Notes under the pieces: generated by a model
Seen by the model: only the letters and a program-made list of their open reading frames with translations
The model's database searches: none
What the model was told of the DNA's origin: nothing
Position numbers and translations under genes: made by a program
Origin: Hyphomicrobiaceae bacterium
GTDB taxonomy: Bacteria > Pseudomonadota > Alphaproteobacteria > Rhizobiales > Hyphomicrobiaceae
Direction: 5' to 3'
DNA length: 6,811 bases
Assembly: GCA_017353825.1 (NCBI GenBank)
Contig: JAFMSC010000239.1
Coordinates: forward strand, 1-6,811
Shown: one piece after another, positions 1 through 6,069 of the stretch
Numbering within the stretch: the first letter of the stretch is position 1
Layout of the letters: each line of letters starts with the position of its first letter

Positions 1-1185
1 GAGGCCAAAAACGCGGCGCTGCGCGCGGCGGCGGCGGAGCTGCGTGCGGCGACTGCGGCCATCGTCGAGGCCAACAAGGGCGACCTCCGGGCCGCGCGGG
101 AGGTCGGGCGATCCGGCTCGTTCCTGGACCGCCTGATGCTCGACGCCAAGCGCATCGACGGCGTGGCCAGGGGGCTCGATGAGATCGCTGCGCTGCCCGA
201 CCCGGTCGGTGCCGTGATCGCCGAATGGACGCGGCCCAACGGGCTCAGAATAGTGCGCGTGCGCGTACCTCTGGGCGTGGTCGGTATCATCTATGAGAGC
301 CGACCCAACGTGACCGCCGATGCCGGGGCGCTGTGCCTCAAGGCCGGCAACGCGGCGATCCTGCGCGGCGGCTCGGAGAGCCATCATTCGAGCAGCGCCA
401 TCCATGCCTGCCTCGTGCGCGGCCTGCGCGAGGCGGGCCTGCCCGAGGCCGCGGTGCAACTCGTGCCCACCACGGACCGCGAGGCTGTGGGGCTCATGCT
501 GGGCGGCTTCGGGGGCGCCATCGACGTCATCGTGCCGCGCGGGGGAAAAAGCCTAGTGGCGCGCGTGCAAGCGGAGGCGCGTGTGCCTGTTTTCGCGCAC
601 CTGGAGGGTTTGTGCCACACCTACGTCGACCGCAGCGCCGACCCGGAGATGGCCACACGCATCGTCGTCAATGCCAAGATGCGGCGCACAGGCGTGTGCG
701 GGGCCATCGAGACGCTGCTCGTGGACATAGCGGCACCCGACGGATATCTGCCCATGCTGGTGGGGGCGCTGATCGAGGCGGGTTGCGAGGTGCGCGGCGG
801 CGCCAGAGTGCAGAGGGTGGATCGGCGGGTGAAGGCAGCCGACGAGCAGGACTGGTCCACCGAGTACCTCGACGCCGTTATATCGGTGCTCTTGGTGGAT
901 GGTGTGGATGGTGCCATCGCCCATATCCAGAAATATGGCTCGCAGCACACCGACTGCATCGTGGCGGAGGATCAGGCCGCGGCGGAGCGGTTCCTGACAC
1001 GCCTCGACAGCGCCATCGTTCTCCACAACGCCTCCACCCAGTTCGCCGACGGCGGCGAGTTCGGCATGGGCGCCGAGATCGGCATCGCCACCGGCCGCCT
1101 GCACGCCCGCGGCCCGGTAGGGGTGGAGCAGCTTACCACCTTCAAGTACGTGGTGCGCGGCACCGGCCAGGTGCGGCCGGGTTAG
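1..1185 (+). CDS. proA: Gamma-glutamyl phosphate reductase (ProA), 5'-truncated by window edge
   Basis: Cytosolic NADPH-dependent enzyme that reduces gamma-glutamyl phosphate to glutamate-5-semialdehyde, the second step of proline synthesis from glutamate. The frame is open from base 1, and 394 residues are visible before the TAG stop. The family is usually about 415-430 residues, and the first visible residues (EAKNAAL) align with about residue 22 of E. coli ProA, so only the N-terminus is missing. The ATG at 136 lies inside the conserved fold and is not the start. ALDH-superfamily signatures are clear: IYESRPNVTADAG at about residues 97-109, RGGSES, the IVPRGGKS loop, HLEGLCHTYVD, and the catalytic Cys at visible residue 233 (codon 697-699) in RRTGVCGAIETLL. 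The C-terminal blocks NASTQFADGGEFGMGAEIG and LHARGPVGVEQLTTFKYV are also present. proB would be expected upstream but lies outside the window. No truncation or frameshift is visible inside the gene. Confidence 0.97.
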   Translation, partial: EAKNAALRAAAAELRAATAAIVEANKGDLRAAREVGRSGSFLDRLMLDAKRIDGVARGLDEIAALPDPVGAVIAEWTRPNGLRIVRVRVPLGVVGIIYESRPNVTADAGALCLKAGNAAILRGGSESHHSSSAIHACLVRGLREAGLPEAAVQLVPTTDREAVGLMLGGFGGAIDVIVPRGGKSLVARVQAEARVPVFAHLEGLCHTYVDRSADPEMATRIVVNAKMRRTGVCGAIETLLVDIAAPDGYLPMLVGALIEAGCEVRGGARVQRVDRRVKAADEQDWSTEYLDAVISVLLVDGVDGAIAHIQKYGSQHTDCIVAEDQAAAERFLTRLDSAIVLHNASTQFADGGEFGMGAEIGIATGRLHARGPVGVEQLTTFKYVVRGTGQVRPG

Positions 1186-1223
1186 TCGGGAGCGGCCGCT
1201 GGTGGGTCACACCCTGCGGGGCT

Positions 1224-1264
1224 GATCCGGTTGTGCTTTTTGCGTGCAACGCCCACAACCGATC
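1224..1264. repeat. Bulged inverted repeat in the proA-nfeD gap
   Basis: The arms are GATCCGGTTGTG (1224-1235) and CACAACCGATC (1254-1264). Eight base pairs (CGGTTGTG/CACAACCG) are perfect, and GAT/ATC continues the stem past one unpaired C. The 18-nt loop contains a smaller palindrome, TTGC-GT-GCAA (1240-1249), and a run of five T. It lies 38 nt after the proA stop and about 70 nt before the nfeD start. It could be a regulator-binding site, a leader hairpin, or a non-canonical proA terminator. No T run follows the 3' arm, which argues against a classical intrinsic terminator. The rest of the 1186-1334 gap holds a smaller hairpin GAGCG-TGA-CGCTC (1274-1286) and GCGTGACG as a direct repeat at 1276 and 1291. 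I see no convincing promoter. Confidence 0.5.
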
Positions 1265-1334
1265 ACTATGCTTGAGCGTGACGCTCCTGCGCGTGACGTT
1301 GAGGGCCCATTTTCGGCGGGGGAGGGCGCGCGCG

Positions 1335-2777
1335 ATGACCGCGCTGAGACCCAATCGAGCGCTCGGCCGCGCCGGCTGGAGAGCGCTGCTGTGCGCCCTT
1401 CTGCTTGTGTCGACCGGTTGGGCGCGGCTGCTGGCGCAACCAGGGGACCAGCCGAAGGTCCAACCCGGCGGCGACCGGCCGGTGCTGCTGATCGAGATCA
1501 AAGGTGCGATTGGCGTGGTCGCGGCCGAGCAGCTCACCAAGGCGCTGCAGCGCGCGGCCGCTGCCGGCGCGCCCGCCCTTCTCGTGCGCATGGATACGCC
1601 CGGCGGCCTGCTCTCCTCCACCCGCGAGATGATCCAGGGCATCCTCGCTTCGCCGGTGCCGGTGGTGATGTACGTGGCACCCAACGGCAGTCGCGCCGCC
1701 AGCGCGGGCACCTACCTCATGTACGCCTCGCATGTGGCGGCCATGGCGCCGAGCACACATCTGGGCGCCGCCACGCCCATCTCGCTCACGCCGGGCGCCT
1801 TGCCCGGCTTTCCGCCGCCCCAGAGCCCGCCGCAGCAGGGGCCGGACTCGAGCAAGGACGGCAAGGACAAGCAGCCCGCCGACGGCAGGACGGACGCGGA
1901 ACGCAAGGCGGTCAACGATGCGGTGGCCTACATCCGCTCTCTCGCCGAGCTCCGCGGCCGCAACGCCGACTGGGCCGAGAAGGCCGTGCGCGAGGCCGCC
2001 ACGCTCACGGCCTCCGCGGCGCTCAAGGAGGGCGTAATCGATCTCATCGTCAACGATGTCAACGATCTGCTCACCCAGATCGACGGGCGCATGGTGGCGA
2101 CGCCGGCCGGCAAGATGCGGCTGGAGACCAAGGGGCGGGCGGTGGTCGAGATCAAGCCGGACTGGAAGGCGCAGTTCATGTCGGCTATATCGGACCCAAA
2201 CGTCGCCCTCATTCTCCTGATGATCGGCATCTACGGGCTGTTCTTCGAGTTCTGGAGCCCAGGTGCAGTTGCGCCGGGTGTGATCGGCGGCATCAGCCTG
2301 ATCGTGGCGCTTGCGGCCCTCTCGGTGCTGCCCGTCAACTACGCCGGCCTGGCGCTGCTGGCCCTTGGGGTGGCGCTGATGGTGGCGGAGGCGTTTCTGC
2401 CGAGCTTCGGCGTCGTTGGGCTGGGCGGGATAGCGGCCTTCATCCTTGGCGCTGTGTTCCTGTTCGATCCAAGCCAGTCCGACGTTCCGATTAAGGCCTC
2501 ATGGCCGGTGGTGGCGAGCCTCGCAGCCGTCAGCGCCGCCTTCTTCCTCGGCGTGGTGGGGTTTGCGATGCGGGCTCGGAGCCGCCCGGTGCTCACCGGG
2601 GCGGAGGAGCTCCTGGGCAGCGTCGCCGAGGTGGTGTACTGGTCGGGCGGGGCGGGGCGCGTGCGGGTGCGCGGCGAGATATGGTCGGCCGAGGGGGGCG
2701 CGATCCTCGCCGCGGGCCAAAAGGTGCGCGTCATCGGCCGCAGCGGCCTGACCCTTGCGGTCGAACCCAAGACTTGA
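1335..2777 (+). CDS. nfeD: NfeD-family membrane-bound serine protease (NfeD1b type, ClpP-class)
   Basis: 480-residue membrane protein. Order of parts: a signal peptide or N-terminal anchor (Arg-rich start, hydrophobic about 16-31); an extracytoplasmic ClpP/SppA-like protease domain (about 48-250); four or five membrane segments (about 288-306, 313-333, 336-353, 357-378, 391-411); and a C-terminal soluble NfeD OB-fold (about 417-477). The catalytic region shows MDTPGGLLSSTREM (86-99), the probable nucleophile Ser123 in RAASAGTYL, and the probable base Lys191 in RKAVNDAVAYIRSLAELRGRN, matching the Ser-Lys dyad known from Pyrococcus 1510-N. A Pro/Lys-rich linker (about 153-189) separates the two residues. 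The family is known to cleave the C-terminal tail of a partner stomatin, and such a gene follows 14 nt downstream. ATG 1335 is chosen because GGGGAGGG (1319-1326) sits 8 nt upstream and a signal peptide follows at once. The frame stays open further upstream, but that sequence overlaps proA and is not protein-like. Confidence 0.93.
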   Translation: MTALRPNRALGRAGWRALLCALLLVSTGWARLLAQPGDQPKVQPGGDRPVLLIEIKGAIGVVAAEQLTKALQRAAAAGAPALLVRMDTPGGLLSSTREMIQGILASPVPVVMYVAPNGSRAASAGTYLMYASHVAAMAPSTHLGAATPISLTPGALPGFPPPQSPPQQGPDSSKDGKDKQPADGRTDAERKAVNDAVAYIRSLAELRGRNADWAEKAVREAATLTASAALKEGVIDLIVNDVNDLLTQIDGRMVATPAGKMRLETKGRAVVEIKPDWKAQFMSAISDPNVALILLMIGIYGLFFEFWSPGAVAPGVIGGISLIVALAALSVLPVNYAGLALLALGVALMVAEAFLPSFGVVGLGGIAAFILGAVFLFDPSQSDVPIKASWPVVASLAAVSAAFFLGVVGFAMRARSRPVLTGAEELLGSVAEVVYWSGGAGRVRVRGEIWSAEGGAILAAGQKVRVIGRSGLTLAVEPKT

Positions 2778-2791
2778 TCCTGAGAGGCAAC

Positions 2792-3550
2792 ATGCCAGCA
2801 CTGTTCTCCGGGTTGTTCCCCCTTGTCGTCGTCGGCCTGCTCGTTGCCTACTCCATCCGCGTGCTGCGCGAATACGAGCGCGGCGTGGTGTTCCTGCTCG
2901 GCCGCTTCTGGAAGGTGAAGGGGCCCGGCCTCGTGCTGGTCGTGCCCTTCATCCAGCAGATGGTGCGCATGGACCTGCGCACACGTGTGCTCGACGTGCC
3001 GCCCCAGGACGTGATTTCCAGGGACAACGTGTCAGTGCGGGTCAACGCGGTGGTTTACTTCCGCGTGCTCGACCCGGAGAAAGCAGTGATCCAAGTGGAG
3101 CATTTCGAGGCCGCGACCAGCCAGCTCGCCCAGACCACGCTGCGCTCGGTGGTGGGTCAGCACGATCTCGACCAGATGCTGGCCGAGCGCGAGCGGCTCA
3201 ACGCCGAGATCCAGCGCATCCTGGATACCCAGACCGACGCCTGGGGTATCAAGGTCTCCAACGTTGAGCTGAAGCACATCGACCTCAACGAGACCATGAT
3301 CCGCGCCATCGCCAAGCAAGCCGAGGCGGAGCGCCTCCGCCGCGCCAAGGTGATCGACGCTGAGGGCGAGCTGCAAGCGGCCGAGCGCCTGCTGCAGGCC
3401 GGTGAGATCCTCTCCAAACGCCCCGAGGCGATGCAGCTCAGGTATCTCGGCACGCTGCTGAACATCGCCGGCGAGAGGAGCAACACCATTGTCTTCCCCC
3501 TGCCCATGGGGGACCTGGCGAAGAGCCTGGGCGTGGGAGAGAAGAAGTAG
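2792..3550 (+). CDS. Slipin / stomatin-like SPFH (band 7) membrane protein
   Basis: 252 residues, a normal length for bacterial slipins. One N-terminal membrane segment (about 5-23, rich in Leu and Val) is followed by the SPFH/band 7 domain. Visible family motifs are REYERGVVFLLGRF (26-39), KGPGLVLVVPFIQ (43-55), DLRTRVLDVPPQDVISRDNVSV (61-82), VNAVVYFRV (84-92) and LRSVVGQHDLDQML (117-130). A charged helical region, probably coiled coil, covers about 175-215 (AIAKQAEAERLRRAKVIDAEGEL) and precedes a short hydrophobic C-terminal part, FPLPMGDLAKSLG. Slipins form oligomeric membrane scaffolds and are partners or substrates of NfeD proteases. The 14-nt gap after nfeD and the GAGAGG ribosome binding site just before ATG 2792 indicate co-transcription. 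It is closest to the p-stomatin/slipin group that pairs with NfeD1b; the specific role here is inferred from that pairing. Confidence 0.95.
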   Translation: MPALFSGLFPLVVVGLLVAYSIRVLREYERGVVFLLGRFWKVKGPGLVLVVPFIQQMVRMDLRTRVLDVPPQDVISRDNVSVRVNAVVYFRVLDPEKAVIQVEHFEAATSQLAQTTLRSVVGQHDLDQMLAERERLNAEIQRILDTQTDAWGIKVSNVELKHIDLNETMIRAIAKQAEAERLRRAKVIDAEGELQAAERLLQAGEILSKRPEAMQLRYLGTLLNIAGERSNTIVFPLPMGDLAKSLGVGEKK

Positions 3551-3627
3551 GGGTCGAGCAAGCGAGATCCAAGATGGCCCGAGACCGTTGGCTCTTCGCC
3601 CCGGTTTGCGCCGGGATCGACACAACC
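3550..3627. repeat. Intergenic palindromic element, copy A
   Basis: It starts at the slipin stop codon and contains the hairpin CCCGG-TTTGCG-CCGGG (3600-3615). The 29-bp core at 3599-3627 matches 24 of 29 positions of the core at 4918-4946. Both copies also share GAGC..AGCGAGA and AAG(G)ATG segments 36-43 bp upstream of the core. This is most simply two diverged members of a dispersed intergenic repeat. The hairpin might help end transcription of the nfeD-slipin operon, but no T run follows it. Confidence 0.5.
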
Positions 3628-3682
3628 TAGGAAATCACAACCTAGGATATTGCGGCCTAGGAAATCACGGCCTAGGAAATCA
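3623..3682. repeat. Four tandem 15-bp repeats, each with the palindrome CCTAGG
   Basis: Four head-to-tail units (3623-3637, 3638-3652, 3653-3667, 3668-3682) follow the pattern C(A/G)(A/G)CCTAGGAAATCA; unit 2 ends in GATATTG instead of GAAATCA. A partial fifth unit (CGG, 3683-3685) encodes the last Pro codon of the minus-strand reductase, and the last TCA is that gene's TGA stop. Units are exactly five codons long, so three of the four units carry a TGA in the reductase frame. Neighbouring CCTAGG palindromes can pair to form 6-bp stems with 9-nt loops on either strand, which could help separate the two convergent transcription units. There are no spacers, so this is not a CRISPR array. Confidence 0.85.
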
Positions 3683-4747
3683 CGGCACGATCCGCTCCTG
3701 GCGGAAGCGGGCCAGCAGGCGGCAGAACATCTCCTCCGTGTCCACCACGGCGTGGAAGCCGAAGCGGCGGGACTTGGTCACGTCCGACATCACGTCCCAG
3801 TCGCAGCCGAACACGTAGTCGGCGAAGGGCCAGGCTACCAGTTCGTGGTAGTCGTAGGGCTTGAGGCCGTGCTTCTCGGTCATGGCCCGCCACAGGCCGC
3901 CCATGCTGTCCATGTGTTGGGTGAGGTTGATGGTCTGCGGCTCGCCCACGGGCATCTCGAACACCTCGGCGATCCTGGGCCAGACGTGCTTCCAGCGGAA
4001 AAAGTCGCCGTTGGTGATGTTGAAGGCCTGAAGAGCGCAGCGCGGCTCGGTCGCCGCCCACAGTGCCGCGTTGGCGAAGTGCGAAGATTCCGTCACCTGA
4101 TAGATCGCCCCGTAGGCGCCGGGCTTGCCTGGGAAGCGCAGCGGCAGGCCCAGCTCCTTGGAGATCGCCGCATAGACGGCGATGGCAGGCAGGATCATCA
4201 TGGGCGTCCCCGGCGCAAAGCCGCACAGCGTCTGTGGGCGCAGCTCCACCCAGTCCCACGCCTTGCCGCGCTGAAACTCCGTGAGCCAGTCGATCTGGTC
4301 GAAGTAGTAGTCGGGCGGCATGTGCCTGGGGTCGCTCTCACGCGCCGGCGTCTTGAACGGTCCCAGGTGCGAGCCGTAATACTTGGTGCCCGTCACCAGC
4401 ACGACGCGCTGCAGCGCCGGCGCGGCCTGCGCGATCGCCGTCATCGCGTTGACGAGCATGGCGAGATTGGGGGCGATGTTGGCCGCGTAGCCGGCTGCGG
4501 CGCCCTGGGAGGCCTGGAAGGCGGTGTAGAAAACGTGGGTTGCGTCCGTCAGCGCGGCGAGGGTGGTCCGGCAGGCCTCCGCGTCAAGCAGATCGACCTG
4601 GATATGTCGATAGCGAGGCCCGGCGGGCGCGTCGCGCCGCGAGAGGCCGATGACGGACCAGCCCTTTTCCGCCAGCAGCCGCCCGACGATATAGCGCCCG
4701 ATGACGCCCAGCGCCCCGAACACCACCGCCAGCCCTTGCTGTGCCAT
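3680..4747 (-). CDS. NAD(P)H-dependent SDR-family reductase, PRISE / progesterone 5-beta-reductase-like
   Basis: 355-residue soluble protein with an extended/atypical SDR layout. The Rossmann nucleotide-binding motif is GALGVIGRYI (11-20), followed by a basic SRRD (36-39) that suggests NADPH preference, then VDLLD (51-55). The catalytic region differs from the classical YxxxK: Lys122 sits in VTGTKYYGSHLGPFK (118-132), and Tyr147/Tyr148 in PPDYYFDQIDWL. This matches the PRISE family (plant 5-beta-POR and iridoid synthase), where a separated Lys and Tyr stabilise the enolate while NADPH reduces an enone C=C. The C-terminal half includes NITNGDFFRWKHVWPRIAEVF (243-263) and DVTKSRRFGFH (322-332), also typical. 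Substrate unknown; bacterial members may act on small enones. GAGG lies 7 nt before ATG on the minus strand. It lies downstream of the cold-shock gene on the same strand, but a 212-bp gap leaves co-transcription uncertain. Its stop codon lies in the CCTAGG repeat array. Confidence 0.9.
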   Translation of the reverse strand: MAQQGLAVVFGALGVIGRYIVGRLLAEKGWSVIGLSRRDAPAGPRYRHIQVDLLDAEACRTTLAALTDATHVFYTAFQASQGAAAGYAANIAPNLAMLVNAMTAIAQAAPALQRVVLVTGTKYYGSHLGPFKTPARESDPRHMPPDYYFDQIDWLTEFQRGKAWDWVELRPQTLCGFAPGTPMMILPAIAVYAAISKELGLPLRFPGKPGAYGAIYQVTESSHFANAALWAATEPRCALQAFNITNGDFFRWKHVWPRIAEVFEMPVGEPQTINLTQHMDSMGGLWRAMTEKHGLKPYDYHELVAWPFADYVFGCDWDVMSDVTKSRRFGFHAVVDTEEMFCRLLARFRQERIVP

Positions 4748-4876
4748 CCGCTAGCCTCAATGACGCGGCCGGATGAGCCCGCCCGCCGAGAGCCTGCCGT
4801 GGCGGCGGACGCCGGTCAAATGTGCAAAGCGGAGCCCCTCAGGACTGCCCTTGCCAAGACGTGCTCTGTAGAAGTT

Positions 4877-4946
4877 GGGGGGAGCGCAGCGAGAAACGTC
4901 AAGGATGTGAGGGCCACCCCCGGCTCGCGCCGGGGTCGACCCAATC
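4877..4946. repeat. Intergenic palindromic element, copy B
   Basis: It lies 14 bp beyond the minus-strand cold-shock gene's stop. It contains the hairpin CCCCGG-CTCGCG-CCGGGG (4918-4935), and an outer GGG/CCC pair (4911-4913 with 4940-4942) could extend the fold. Its core is 24/29 identical to copy A (3599-3627) in the same orientation. It may serve as a transcript 3' end for the cold-shock gene, but without a T run that is only a possibility. The rest of the 4748-4959 gap holds no recognisable gene or promoter. Confidence 0.5.
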
Positions 4947-4959
4947 AACGCTGCCGTGC

Positions 4960-5559
4960 TTAGTGTGCCGGCGGGAAGCTCGGCGGCACGCCGTCGGGTC
5001 TGAGTTCCGCGGCCATGCAGCCCTTGACGCCCATGCCCCAGCGCACCTGGACCATCTGCTGCGGCCTGAGCTCCGTGAAGCCGAACCGGCGCAGCGTCTC
5101 CATGTGCACGAAGATGTCGGGCGTGCCTTCCCCGCGCGTCAGGAAGCCGAAGCCGCGCACGCGGTTGAACCACTTGACCATCGCCCGCTCCCAGTCGCTC
5201 TCGGCCTGCACCACGACGTGGGTGCGCTGCGGCAGCTGCGAGGGGTGGATGGCCGTGCTCTCGTCCATGCTGAGCACACGGAAGGCCTGCAGGCCCCGGG
5301 GCCGGTTCAGCACCTGGCAATGGACGCGGGCGCCCTCGTACGCCGTCTGGTGCCCGCCCGCCCGCAAGCACGTGACGTGCAGCAGCACGTCTGGCAGGCC
5401 GTTGTCAGGAACGATGAAACCGTAGCCCTTGGAGATGTCGAACCACTTGATCGTACCAGCGATCTCGAAGACTTCCAGGCCCCCTGTCGGGTCTACGCCG
5501 GCCGGACCCACGCCAGTCGGCTCTGCCCCCCGCTGAGGGGGCAACTTGTCGTCACCCAT
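4960..5559 (-). CDS. Double cold-shock-domain protein
   Basis: 199 residues with two nucleic-acid-binding cold-shock domains. CSD1 (about 33-98) has KWFDISKGYGFI (RNP1 KGYGFI) and DVLLHV (RNP2). CSD2 (about 125-187) has KWFNRVRGFGFL (RNP1 RGFGFL) and DIFVHM (RNP2). The linker contains SMDESTAIHPSQLPQRTHV, and the whole layout matches the two-domain CSPs of alphaproteobacteria such as the Caulobacter and Rhizobiales proteins. Members bind single-stranded RNA/DNA and act as RNA chaperones in cold or stationary phase. Start: ATG 5559 gives MGDDKLPPQRGAEP, a family-like disordered N-terminus, with GGGG (5567-5570) 7 nt upstream. In-frame ATGs at 5700 and 5622 would add a basic, low-complexity segment (about 20-47 residues) that looks like leader sequence, so I reject them. 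The final residues VPPSFPPAH are variable. A single-domain protein typically has about 70 residues, so this is a tandem fusion, normal for the clade. Confidence 0.94.
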   Translation of the reverse strand: MGDDKLPPQRGAEPTGVGPAGVDPTGGLEVFEIAGTIKWFDISKGYGFIVPDNGLPDVLLHVTCLRAGGHQTAYEGARVHCQVLNRPRGLQAFRVLSMDESTAIHPSQLPQRTHVVVQAESDWERAMVKWFNRVRGFGFLTRGEGTPDIFVHMETLRRFGFTELRPQQMVQVRWGMGVKGCMAAELRPDGVPPSFPPAH

Positions 5560-5626
5560 AAGCTTACCCCGCTTACTTGGGCGGCGCGATCCGAATTCTG
5601 CCCTCATCGGAACGCGACGCATTGAT

Positions 5627-5642
5627 GAGGCAAACCTGCCTC
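5627..5642. repeat. Small perfect hairpin in the cold-shock gene leader
   Basis: GAGGCA-AACC-TGCCTC, a 6-bp stem with a 4-nt loop, 68 bp before the chosen cold-shock start. On the minus strand it would fall in the 5' leader of the mRNA, where temperature-sensitive structure is known in other cold-shock genes. A role here is inference. Confidence 0.4.
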
Positions 5643-5707
5643 GCTCACGCGGGCGATGTCCAGCGATTATTGCCGGTCGGCATCTCAGCCTGTGAAACAA
5701 AACGGTC

Positions 5708-5736
5708 GCAATAGGGTACGATACGAACTAAGTCAC
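5708..5736 (-). promoter_or_regulatory. Possible promoter for the cold-shock gene
   Basis: Minus-strand reading gives GTGACT (-35, 5736-5731), a 17-nt spacer, then TATTGC (-10, 5713-5708). The -35 matches 4 of 6 and the -10 matches 3 of 6 sigma-70 consensus bases, so support is weak. The spacing is ideal and it lies in the AT-rich part. It would give a leader of about 140 nt, a length typical of cold-shock mRNAs. Confidence 0.25.
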
Positions 5737-5819
5737 TGATAATTCATTTGGAATTTCCGAACCGAGATTTTGGCTTGGTGTATCATCTGCGCACCAGGTC
5801 GCAGGAGAAACGGCTTCTG

Positions 5820-5843
5820 TTGATAACCCCATTGCCTTATCAA
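5820..5843. repeat. Perfect inverted repeat TTGATAA-N10-TTATCAA
   Basis: Two perfect 7-bp arms (5820-5826 and 5837-5843) enclose CCCCATTGCC. The half-sites are 17 bp apart centre to centre, under two helical turns. AT-rich symmetric arms in an intergenic region fit a dimeric regulator site better than a terminator. The regulator is unknown. Confidence 0.45.
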
Positions 5844-5968
5844 GGCGCACCGATTCGGAGAATGCGTGTGATTTTGTTCACAGGCGACCCAGGGAAACCG
5901 ATTCGTATTGCTGTGGCAACGCCTTGTGGTGCAGACCCTCACATCCTGTGCAAGCGGGGATCCGCGGG

Positions 5969-5996
5969 TTGTTCAGGGGCGGCGCGGGACTATGAT
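5969..5996 (+). promoter_or_regulatory. Possible gloA promoter
   Basis: TTGTTC (5969-5974), a 16-nt spacer, then TATGAT (5991-5996). The -10 matches 5 of 6 sigma-70 positions; the -35 matches only TTG. Transcription would start near 6003, about 70 nt before the gloA start. Tentative. Confidence 0.3.
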
Positions 5997-6062
5997 CGGC
6001 ACCAGCCGCAGTGAGGTTGCAACTACCGAACCCCCTGCATAGGTCCGCAAAATAAGGTCCAA

Positions 6063-6069
6063 AAGGAGG
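6063..6069 (+). promoter_or_regulatory. Strong ribosome binding site that decides the gloA TTG start
   Basis: AAGGAGG is close to perfectly complementary to the 16S rRNA 3' end and ends 5 nt before TTG 6075. The next candidate, ATG 6093, is 23 nt away and would remove the metal-ligand His5. Confidence 0.85.

Noticed and set aside
1191..1200. 10-bp palindrome AGCGGCCGCT just after proA
   Set aside because: It is short and made of common GC-rich words, so chance explains it; no T run follows.
333..1334. Open frame upstream of and continuous with nfeD, overlapping proA
   Set aside because: It is a GC-rich shadow of proA with Arg/Gly/Ala-rich, non-conserved sequence. The signal peptide and ribosome binding site place the nfeD start at 1335.
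3623..3682. CRISPR array
   Set aside because: Units are 15 bp and directly adjacent with no spacers, and no cas gene is present.
3489..3818. Plus-strand peptide with pentapeptide repeats (HNLGN, HGLGN type)
   Set aside because: The peptide periodicity comes only from the 15-bp DNA repeat. The frame begins inside the slipin gene and has no ribosome binding site.
3650..4963. Long plus-strand open frame opposite the reductase gene
   Set aside because: The minus-strand frame has clear SDR motifs; the plus-strand translation is His/Arg/Gly-rich with no domain, typical of an antisense shadow.
5560..5700. N-terminal extension of the cold-shock protein from ATG 5700 or 5622
   Set aside because: The added segment is basic and not family-like, and it overlaps the probable leader; MGDDK at 5559 fits the family start.
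5748..6014. Possible small protein of 88 residues from TTG 5748 on plus, or 69 residues on minus (5733-5942)
   Set aside because: There is no ribosome binding site, no recognisable domain and mixed composition in a promoter region. Relatives would need to conserve it for it to be credible.
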